Part shown: positions 57,910-64,000 of the stretch, piece after piece
How the letters are laid out: each line of letters opens with the position of its first letter
How positions within the stretch are numbered: position 1 is the stretch's first letter
DNA from: Mycobacteroides abscessus ATCC 19977
GTDB taxonomy: Bacteria; Actinomycetota; Actinomycetes; Mycobacteriales; Mycobacteriaceae
Reading direction: 5' to 3'
Assembly (NCBI RefSeq): GCF_000069185.1
Contig: NC_010397.1
Location: forward strand, 2,108,001-2,172,000
Length of the DNA: 64,000 nucleotides
Made by a program: the position numbers and the translations under genes
The notes under the pieces: model-generated
What the model saw: the letters and a program-made list of their open reading frames with translations, nothing else
Databases searched by the model: none
Told to the model about the DNA's origin: nothing

Positions 57910-58575
57910 ATGAGTCGTGTCGACATGGCATCGGCGCCCGCCGCTACTATCGGCTCCGTGGTAGAGCTCGACTCGTTGTTGCGGCAGCTAGCCACGGGAA
58001 CCCTGTCGGAGACGAATGTGGCTACTTCCCGTCTATTGGATGCCGCGCGCGAGGAATTCGTCGCTCATGGCATCGCGCGTACCGCTGTCGGCGATATCGC
58101 CAGACGCGCCGGTGTGTCACGGCCGACGCTGTACCGGAAATGCGGAGACAAGGAAGACATTGTCGCGGCTGTCTTGGTAAGGGAAACAACGGAATTCTTC
58201 GTCCGCGCGCAAGCAGTGCTCGCGCCGCTGTCCAATGCGGAAGACCGGATGGTCGAAGCATTCGTCATGGGGATGCGCGAAGCGCGCCACCACCCGTTGG
58301 TGGCGGCGCTGAAAGAATTCGACTCCGAATCTTTTTCGCGGAATGTGTTCGATGTGAACACGGCGGGATATCAAGGTCTCTTGGCGGTCATCGCCGAACT
58401 GTTGTCCGATGACTCCTATCCTGTCCCCGCGGTGAAGCGCGCGCTGGATTTGGCGCTGCGCCTGACGTCGACGTTCTTGGTCAACCCCTCCGACCTGCTG
58501 CCGACCGACACCGACACGAACACGCGGGAGTTCGCGATCAGGTATCTGTTGCCACTTATGCGTGCGGCCCGCTAG
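57910..58575 (+). CDS. TetR-family transcriptional regulator
   Basis: A 221-aa regulator. The helix-turn-helix lies at about residues 45-90: LLDAAREEFVAHGIARTAVG, then RAGVSRPTLYRKCGDKEDI with the recognition helix. The C-terminal about 130 residues form the ligand-binding helices. Before the HTH there is a 40-residue N-terminal extension beginning MSRVDMASAPAA, longer than usual; an internal start near the VVELDSLL segment is possible. Divergent from the P450/SnoaL pair and probably their repressor through the repeat at 57852-57877. Confidence 0.88.
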   Translation: MSRVDMASAPAATIGSVVELDSLLRQLATGTLSETNVATSRLLDAAREEFVAHGIARTAVGDIARRAGVSRPTLYRKCGDKEDIVAAVLVRETTEFFVRAQAVLAPLSNAEDRMVEAFVMGMREARHHPLVAALKEFDSESFSRNVFDVNTAGYQGLLAVIAELLSDDSYPVPAVKRALDLALRLTSTFLVNPSDLLPTDTDTNTREFAIRYLLPLMRAAR

Positions 58576-58611
58576 GGCGTTGCTAGCGGTGGGGCTTCGT
58601 ATCCTGTACGG

Positions 58612-59262
58612 GTGACCAAAGTCTTGACGGTGAATGTGGGGGAGTTGCGTGTGAACCCGGCGGGCGGTTCGGTGCCGACTGGGATCGACAAGCGACCAAC
58701 GGATTTGGCGATAGCCGTCCGTGCACCGCGGGAGGGAGCGGACAGCGGACTTGCGGGTGATGCCATTGGCGATCGCAGTGTTCATGGCGGAGACGATCAA
58801 GCCGTGTACGCCTATGCCCGGGAAGACCTCGACTGGTGGCAGGGTGAATTGGGCTGCGACCTTGATAATGGACAGTTCGGCGAGAACCTCACGACCCGTG
58901 ACGTCGACGTGACCGGGGCGCGGATCGGCGAGCAATGGCACATCGGCACCGAGGGGCTGGTGCTGGAGGTCTCCTCGCCGCGGATACCGTGCCGCACCTT
59001 CGCGGCTTGGCTGAACCGGCGGGGTTGGGTTAAGACCTTTACCGCCAAGGCGATTCCGGGCGCATATCTGCGGGTGATCTCTCCCGGAGTGGTGCGTCAG
59101 GGTGACTACATCACCGTGCGCGACATTCCGCGGCACGAGGTAACCATCGGGCTGGCCTTCCGGGCGTTGACCCGTGAGCCTGGGCTGTTGCCGCGGCTGC
59201 TGGAGGTGCCTGCACTGCCGACGCACATCAAGGAAACGGTGCGGCGCAGAATCGGCGCTTAA
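58612..59262 (+). CDS. MOSC domain-containing protein (YiiM-like)
   Basis: A 216-aa beta-barrel MOSC protein. The domain spans most of the chain, with DRSVHGGDDQAVYAYAREDLDWW, GQFGENLTTRDVDV and the conserved cysteine in SSPRIPCRTFAAW, which in the family handles sulfur or molybdenum cofactor ligands. YiiM-type proteins reduce N-hydroxylated compounds in E. coli, but that activity is only inferred here. Start GTG 58612. The stop overlaps the convergent thioesterase stop by 4 bases. Confidence 0.9.
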   Translation: MTKVLTVNVGELRVNPAGGSVPTGIDKRPTDLAIAVRAPREGADSGLAGDAIGDRSVHGGDDQAVYAYAREDLDWWQGELGCDLDNGQFGENLTTRDVDVTGARIGEQWHIGTEGLVLEVSSPRIPCRTFAAWLNRRGWVKTFTAKAIPGAYLRVISPGVVRQGDYITVRDIPRHEVTIGLAFRALTREPGLLPRLLEVPALPTHIKETVRRRIGA

Positions 59263-60068
59263 CGCCGCTGAACCAGCACGGTCTGCGCGCTGGAACCGAT
59301 ATGCCCCTGGCGGTCGAAGATTTCCGCGGTGGTGACGCCCACTCCGTCCGGACCAACCGACATGCGGGCGCGGACACCGAACTCGTCGCCCTGTGGGATC
59401 CGGTGCACGTGCATCACGGTGTCGGTGTTCATGTAGACAAATCGCAGCGGGTTCAGCACCGCGCCGATGCCATTGGCCGAGTCGATAACGGAGGCCAGCC
59501 GCTGCCACGGCGTGGTGGGTTCGGTATCTACGATGTGGACGTGCGGCCGCATCCAGGCCACCTGCGGTTCCCCGTTTGGCACCGTAAACCACTGGAAATC
59601 AACCGATTTCGAATAATTGGAGCCCTCGAATCCGAAGGCTTGAGGCGTCGGGCCCGCCGGATATTCGGGCAGTGGCGGGAATCGATCACTGGCCTTGTCG
59701 GCCGTCACGGAGGTTGCCAATAACCAGGCGCTGGCCCGCGCGACCGCGCGGTATCCGCCGTTCGCACGTGCCTCCATCTCGGCGACTGCGAGCGCGATCC
59801 GCCGGCCCGGCCGTTCGATCCAGGCCCGCACGCGTACCGGCTCCAGTGGCACCGGGCCCAAGATATCCAGTGCGACTCTGCCGATTCGCAGGTTTTCACG
59901 CGGCTCGGGCAGCTCCTCGATGGCCTTGAGCAGCAGCGCCATCGGGGGCGAGCCGTGTTGCAGGTTAGGCCCCCAGCCGCTGGCGGTGAGTTCGGTCGAC
60001 TCGAACACCTGAAATTCGCCGTCGGCATCCAGACGCCGGTAGTAACAGCCCGTCAGGTCCAAGGTCAT
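59259..60068 (-). CDS. Acyl-CoA thioesterase-like (double hot-dog) protein
   Basis: A 269-aa protein with two hot-dog repeats. The first half has LQHGSPPMALLLKAIEELP and RVALDILGPVPLEPVRVRAW; the second has TPWQRLASVIDSANGIGAVLNP and ends GHIGSSAQTVLVQRR, like TesB-type and 4HBT-3 thioesterases of mycobacteria. Acyl substrate unknown. Its ATG overlaps the stop of the RecB-like gene as ATGA (60065-60068), so the two are translationally coupled although functionally unrelated by family. Confidence 0.85.
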   Translation of the reverse strand: MTLDLTGCYYRRLDADGEFQVFESTELTASGWGPNLQHGSPPMALLLKAIEELPEPRENLRIGRVALDILGPVPLEPVRVRAWIERPGRRIALAVAEMEARANGGYRAVARASAWLLATSVTADKASDRFPPLPEYPAGPTPQAFGFEGSNYSKSVDFQWFTVPNGEPQVAWMRPHVHIVDTEPTTPWQRLASVIDSANGIGAVLNPLRFVYMNTDTVMHVHRIPQGDEFGVRARMSVGPDGVGVTTAEIFDRQGHIGSSAQTVLVQRR

Positions 60069-60946
60069 GCGGCATCTCCCGAGATTGAGGTCGCAGTGTC
60101 TTCGATATCAGCGTCGGCGACACCGTAATCTGCAGGCCATCCCGGGTAGGGCGGCGGTGTGCCGCCGAACGCCGGACACAGCGATTGGTGGGCGCACCAA
60201 TCGCACAGCCGGGACGGATTGGGCCGGAAATCGCCTGTGGTGCCGATGTTCTGAATCGCTCGCCAGATCGCCATCAACGTCTTCTCGAACTTGAGTAGCT
60301 CGGCTTCATCGGGGGCGTAGTCGAGCACCTCGCCATCAGACAGGTACAGCAGGCGGAGCCGCCGGGGAACCACGCCGCGGGTGCGGTACAGGGCGACGGC
60401 ATAGAACTTCATCTGAAAAAGCGCCTTGGCTTCGAACAAGGCGCGCGGTGCGCGTCCGGTCTTGTAGTCGACGAGTCGCATCGCACCGCCGGGCGCGATG
60501 TCGATGCGGTCGATGAAACCGCGCAGCATGGTTCCGTCGGCGAGCTCGACCTCGACGCGTTCCTCGCAACTATCGGGATCGAATCGGGTCGGGTCTTCGA
60601 GCCGGTAGTAGCCCGACAACAGGTCCCGTGCCTCGTCGAAGAATCGGGGAAGGCGCTCGGCCTCGACCACCTCGGCCAGCTCGGGGTTCGATTCCACCAG
60701 GCGTTCCCAGGCAGGTTCCACCAGTCCGGCAGCGGTGGCGTACTCGCGTTCGGCGGCGGGCCGTGTGTACAGGTCCTCCAGGGCGGCGTGCACCAGGCTG
60801 CCGCGGGCCTGTGCGGCCGAGGGTGGTTCGGGGAGCCGATCGATCGCGCGGAGCCGATACAGCAGCGGGCACTGTTTGAAGTCGCTGGCACGCGAAGGAG
60901 ACAGCGCGGGCCGGCGCACCGGCCGGTCTCGCGTGGTCTCACTCAT
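60065..60946 (-). CDS. RecB-family (Cas4/AddB-like) Fe-S exonuclease
   Basis: A 293-aa stand-alone PD-(D/E)XK nuclease resembling Rv2119. The core motifs are the His in ARGSLVHAALEDL, GFIDRID (metal-binding Asp) and LVDYKTGR (the D-x-K pair). Four cysteines, one in FKQCPLLYR and three in CDWCAHQSLC, match the AddB/Cas4-type [4Fe-4S] staple in which the cluster pins both ends of the nuclease domain. Start ATG 60946 (MSETTRDR); a longer frame to 61294 crosses the promoter region and the neighbouring gene. No CRISPR array or other cas gene is present, so a repair role is more likely. Confidence 0.88.
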   Translation of the reverse strand: MSETTRDRPVRRPALSPSRASDFKQCPLLYRLRAIDRLPEPPSAAQARGSLVHAALEDLYTRPAAEREYATAAGLVEPAWERLVESNPELAEVVEAERLPRFFDEARDLLSGYYRLEDPTRFDPDSCEERVEVELADGTMLRGFIDRIDIAPGGAMRLVDYKTGRAPRALFEAKALFQMKFYAVALYRTRGVVPRRLRLLYLSDGEVLDYAPDEAELLKFEKTLMAIWRAIQNIGTTGDFRPNPSRLCDWCAHQSLCPAFGGTPPPYPGWPADYGVADADIEDTATSISGDAA

Positions 60947-61118
60947 AGCTGGCAGCCTAGGCAGGGACTCCGACAGGCGCCGACGCCACGCCGGGCACAA
61001 AACCAGCGAGCCTTGTTCAACACATGTCACAAGTCGTCCCCAAAGTACCCGTACTGCAAGTAACGTGCATCTCCAAGCGAGCCAGGGCAACGATGCCCCC
61101 GTCCGGGAGGAAACCGCA

Positions 61119-63086
61119 GTGACCACGGCAAAGCATCGAAGCGTCCGGGATGCTCTACCGGCTCTCGATACCGCACTGACCGGAGTGGATCTGGCCGAAC
61201 AGTGGACCGCGACCGCCGACGGCCCCGGCCGATACCCACGCGTCTCCTTCACTCCGAACGTGTCCATCGCGCTGTCAGACGGCACCGTCCTCAAGGCTCA
61301 GGTGTTCCGGCCGGCCGATGCCGACGGCACCCCGGTGGCCGAGCGGCTGCCGGTGCTGTTGAACCTCACCCCATACAACAAGTCGGTCACCCACCTGGCC
61401 GCCTGGCTGCTGCGCGGGCTGCGACGCCTCGGTGTCACGGTGCCGGACGCGCCACCCAAGAATCCCCGCCTGTTCGAACTCTCGGAACTGGCGCGCGCGC
61501 TTCCGGGCGGCGGCCTCGCCACGTTCGGAGTCGACGACGCACTGATTCGCAGCGGATACGTGCAGGCGGTGATTGATGTCCGCGGCACCGGGGCATCCAG
61601 CGGCGACTGGGGCATGTTCGATGATGTCGAACAGCGGGACACCGCAGAGGTTGTTGCCTGGGCCCAGGCACAGCCATGGTGCGACGGCTCGGTCGGGATG
61701 TACGGCATCTCCTACTGCTCGATCAACTCGTTGCAGGCCGCTGGCAACCGAGTACCGGGTCTGGGCGCGGTTTTCGCTGTCGAGCCGGTGAGCGATATTT
61801 CCCGAGATCTCATGAAAACAGGTGGGGCGCAGACCTTCTTCATGCCCCTCTGGATGCTCGCGGTGGCCTTGGGCAAGTGGCTGCCATCGCCCTCGGACGT
61901 GGTGCGCGGCGGTATCGCACCGGGCTGGCTCGCGGGGCGGTTGCGGGCGCCCCTGAACCGGGTGATCCGCTATATCTTCGAGGGTCTGCGCGGTCGCGGC
62001 ACACTGATCGACAACGACGAGTATTTCCGGCAGATCAGTCCCCGATTCGAGGACATCGAAATCCCGACCTTCGTCTACGGGGCGTGGGACGACATCTTCG
62101 GCCCGGCAGCACTTCGTATCCATCGCCGAATCTCGATGCCGGACGGCATGTTTCAGGTGATTATCAACGAGGGGTACCACGGCTCGCCGGGCTCCCAACT
62201 CGGACGGCCGGACGGGCCGCCCCGGCTCGATGTGTTACAGCGTGCGTGGTTCGACAAGTGGCTCAAGGGTATTGACAACGGAATCGATCGTTACGGTCCG
62301 GTCACCCTGCAACAGCAGAATGGCGGCTGGCACACCCTGGAGACTTATCCGCGCCCGGAGGCCGTACCGCAACGGTTCTACCTGGATGCCGAGCCGTCAG
62401 GTTTCGCGGCGCACACCTCCCTGGATGGGTCTCTTGGTGCTGCCGCGCCGCGGGGCCGAACCGAGCACCGACTGCGCCGTCGGCCGGGACTGCTGAAATC
62501 GCCCACAACCTCCCGGCTGATGTCCGGCATGACCGCGGTGCTGGGCACCTCTGGGCTCAAGGACTCGCGTTACTTCGAGCGCGGGGCGCTGACCTTCACC
62601 AGCGCCGCCGCCACGGCACCGTGGGTCGTCTCCGGGCCGCTCAACTTGCACCTACGCACCAGGGCGAACGGTGCTGAGGCGTTTTGGGTTGTCTCGGTGA
62701 CGGACGTGGCTCCCGACGGCTTCTCCCGGATGCTGGCCGAGGGGGCGCTCCTGACATCGCGTCGCGCGGTGGACGAGGCCAAGAGTGTGCGCGGTGTCGA
62801 CGGGGACTACCTCTCGCCCTGGCATCCGACCGGTAAAGGGCAGAAAATGCCAGTAGAGCCAGGGGTGTCAACAACTCTCGATATCGACCTGACCGAGGTC
62901 GACGCGATGATCAAGACCGGTCATCGGCTGCGGGTCGTCATTTCGGCCGCCAGCTTGCCGCGCTACATTCCGTCGATTCCCGAGCTATGGGCCAGCCGCC
63001 ACGGCCAGTCGGTGGTGCTGGACCCCGACCAGCCGAGCTATCTGGTGGCGCCGGTGGTCATCGGCGCTCGCGCCGGAGCCGCTTAG
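61119..63086 (+). CDS. CocE/NonD family hydrolase (X-Pro dipeptidyl-peptidase-like)
   Basis: A 655-aa serine hydrolase. The alpha/beta-hydrolase half has DVRGTGASSGDWG and the nucleophile in GMYGISYCS (family motif G-x-S-Y). The Asp is in YGAWDDIF and the His in NEGYHGSPG. The C-terminal half is a jelly-roll domain (WVVSGPLNLHLRTRANGAEAF and later GHRLRVVISAASLPRY). Family members cleave esters such as cocaine or X-Pro dipeptides; the substrate here is unknown. GTG 61119 is preceded by GGGAGG (61105-61110); the frame extending to 60735 overlaps the divergent nuclease gene and was rejected. No signal peptide is seen. Confidence 0.88.
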   Translation: MTTAKHRSVRDALPALDTALTGVDLAEQWTATADGPGRYPRVSFTPNVSIALSDGTVLKAQVFRPADADGTPVAERLPVLLNLTPYNKSVTHLAAWLLRGLRRLGVTVPDAPPKNPRLFELSELARALPGGGLATFGVDDALIRSGYVQAVIDVRGTGASSGDWGMFDDVEQRDTAEVVAWAQAQPWCDGSVGMYGISYCSINSLQAAGNRVPGLGAVFAVEPVSDISRDLMKTGGAQTFFMPLWMLAVALGKWLPSPSDVVRGGIAPGWLAGRLRAPLNRVIRYIFEGLRGRGTLIDNDEYFRQISPRFEDIEIPTFVYGAWDDIFGPAALRIHRRISMPDGMFQVIINEGYHGSPGSQLGRPDGPPRLDVLQRAWFDKWLKGIDNGIDRYGPVTLQQQNGGWHTLETYPRPEAVPQRFYLDAEPSGFAAHTSLDGSLGAAAPRGRTEHRLRRRPGLLKSPTTSRLMSGMTAVLGTSGLKDSRYFERGALTFTSAAATAPWVVSGPLNLHLRTRANGAEAFWVVSVTDVAPDGFSRMLAEGALLTSRRAVDEAKSVRGVDGDYLSPWHPTGKGQKMPVEPGVSTTLDIDLTEVDAMIKTGHRLRVVISAASLPRYIPSIPELWASRHGQSVVLDPDQPSYLVAPVVIGARAGAA

Positions 63087-63123
63087 TCCTCACAAGTTCA
63101 CCCATCTCTAACCTACTTGAGCG

Positions 63124-63146
63124 TAACTTACGGTACCGTAGGTTAC
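63124..63146. promoter_or_regulatory. Palindromic operator upstream of desA1-like gene
   Basis: A 23-bp site whose centre TACGGTACCGTA is a perfect 12-bp palindrome and whose outer arms TAAC and GTTA are also inverted, with one mismatch pair between. It lies 35 bases before the desA1-like start and matches the 53598-53620 site at 20 of 23 positions. Likely the operator of an acyl-CoA-sensing TetR regulator such as MadR. Confidence 0.75.
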
Positions 63147-63181
63147 GGATCGTGATCAGGTCGTACAGAGAGGTGGACGAG

Positions 63182-64000
63182 ATGGTGACTGGACTGCAAA
63201 CGCGACTACTCACCGAACTGGAGCCCGTTGTCGAGGAAAACCTCGAACGGCATTTGCGTGCCGTAAGGCCTTGGGCCCCACACGATTACGTGCCCTGGAG
63301 CCGGGGCAGGGACTTCGCCTTCCTTGGGGGTGAGGATTGGAAACCGGAGGACAGCCCCCTGGATCCGGTCGCCCAGGCGGCCCTGGTGGTCAACCTGCTC
63401 ACCGAGGACAACCTGCCGTCGTATCACCGAGAGATCGCCACACGGTTCGGACGTGACGGTGCCTGGGGGACATGGGTGGGCCAATGGACCGCCGAAGAAG
63501 GGCGGCACAGCATCGCGCTTCGCGACTACCTGGTGGTGACCCGCGGTGTCGATCCGGGCAATTTGGAAGCGATGCGCATGGCGCATACCGTGGCCGGCTA
63601 CGACTCGGGCGACAAAACGCCGCTGGAGGCATTGGCGTATGTGTCATTCCAGGAGCTGGCCACACGGATATCCCATCGCAACACGGGCAAGGCATCGGGC
63701 TGCCCGATTGCCGATCAGCTGCTGGCCCGGGTCGCGCTGGACGAAAACCTACACATGGTGTTCTACCGCAACCTCATGCTGGCGGCTCTCGATATCGAGC
63801 CCGACGCGGCTATGCAGGCCATCTGCAAGGAGATCGTCGGTTTCGCGATGCCCGGCATGGGCATGGAAGGTTTCGCGCAGAACGCCATAGCCATCGCCAA
63901 GGCGGGAATCTATGACCTGCGCATCCATCACGATGACGTGCTACAGCCCATCCTGCGTTTCTGGCGCGTGTTCGAACGTGCCGACATCGGACCCGAGGGT
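63182..64000 (+). CDS. desA1: Soluble acyl-ACP desaturase, DesA1-like (5' part, cut by window edge)
   Basis: 273 residues of a soluble di-iron acyl-ACP desaturase are visible; the C-terminus is outside the window. Di-iron motifs are TAEEGRHSIALRDYL (E-E-x-R-H) and LDENLHMVFYRN (D-E-x-x-H), with LVVNLLTEDNLPSYHREI supplying further ligands. The sequence is nearer DesA1 than DesA2 as I recall them (for example RISHRNTGKA and PSYHREIA). Mycobacterial DesA1 is an essential desaturase needed for mycolic acid synthesis. ATG 63182 is preceded by GAGAGGTGG. The promoter holds a palindromic operator shared with the desA3-like gene. It could be a desA1 paralogue. Confidence 0.88.
   Translation, partial: MVTGLQTRLLTELEPVVEENLERHLRAVRPWAPHDYVPWSRGRDFAFLGGEDWKPEDSPLDPVAQAALVVNLLTEDNLPSYHREIATRFGRDGAWGTWVGQWTAEEGRHSIALRDYLVVTRGVDPGNLEAMRMAHTVAGYDSGDKTPLEALAYVSFQELATRISHRNTGKASGCPIADQLLARVALDENLHMVFYRNLMLAALDIEPDAAMQAICKEIVGFAMPGMGMEGFAQNAIAIAKAGIYDLRIHHDDVLQPILRFWRVFERADIGPEG

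Noticed and set aside
60065..60946. Cas4 of a CRISPR-Cas system
   Set aside because: Motifs fit a Cas4-like nuclease, but there is no repeat array or other cas gene in the window, and a homologue (Rv2119) exists as a housekeeping gene in mycobacteria.
60735..61118. N-terminal extension of the CocE-type hydrolase
   Set aside because: The extension overlaps the divergent nuclease gene and precedes the only good ribosome site (61105-61110) and GTG 61119.

Overview
The window is about 64 kb of high-GC, densely coding actinobacterial DNA. Gene content and order point to a mycobacterium, most likely a rapid grower of the Mycobacteroides abscessus/chelonae type. The evidence is the mycothiol ligase MshC next to CysQ, a mycobactin cluster under IdeR-type boxes, a 14-gene nuo operon preceded by a small receiver-domain protein, and DesA-type desaturases. 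The species cannot be fixed from the sequence alone. There are no tRNA or rRNA genes, IS elements, prophage or CRISPR. No stretch longer than about 300 bases lacks a gene.

Layout. 1-8523: conserved housekeeping block: the 3' end of uppP, a histidine phosphatase, DUF3090 and SCO1664-family proteins, two exported or membrane-anchored proteins, an LLM oxidoreductase divergent from cysQ, then mshC, an SDR and a small exported protein. 8558-28430: mycobactin assembly genes. mbtD-mbtC-mbtT (minus strand) diverge from the NRPS genes mbtE-mbtF-mbtB (plus strand) across a 227-bp region with two IdeR boxes. A SagB/McbC-type nitroreductase-fold oxidase gene converges on mbtB. 28658-31459: a lactate 2-monooxygenase-like flavoenzyme, a UPF0126 membrane protein and a PAC2 protein. 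31640-37398: metH behind a probable S-adenosylhomocysteine (SAH) riboswitch, a HAD hydrolase, hisE and hisG. 37482-53461: a receiver-like protein and nuoA to nuoN. 53648-64000: two desaturase genes about 9.5 kb apart that share a near-identical palindromic operator. Between them lie an orphan short YrbE/MlaE-like permease, a P450/SnoaL-like/TetR mini-locus, a MOSC protein, a thioesterase, a RecB/Cas4-type nuclease and a CocE-type hydrolase.

How the genes work together. MbtB (ArCP-Cy-A-PCP) loads salicylate and a Ser/Thr and forms the hydroxyphenyl-oxazoline. MbtE and MbtF add the lysine-derived units, and MbtC/MbtD build the beta-hydroxy-acid. MbtB here lacks the thioesterase domain known from M. 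tuberculosis, and a discrete thioesterase (MbtT) is encoded in the divergent operon. The starter and tailoring genes mbtA, mbtG, mbtH and mbtI are not in the window. NuoA-N form complex I. MetH closes the methyl cycle and appears to be translated when SAH accumulates. CysQ and MshC belong to sulfur and mycothiol metabolism.

Best candidates for something new: (1) an azoline-oxidase-like gene beside the mycobactin NRPS, with its own IdeR-like site, suggesting an oxazole-type mycobactin; (2) an SAH riboswitch whose pseudoknot strand overlaps a perfect Shine-Dalgarno-sequestering hairpin in front of a MetH that reads more like the proteobacterial enzyme; (3) a shared palindrome joining desA3-like and desA1-like genes into one putative regulon.
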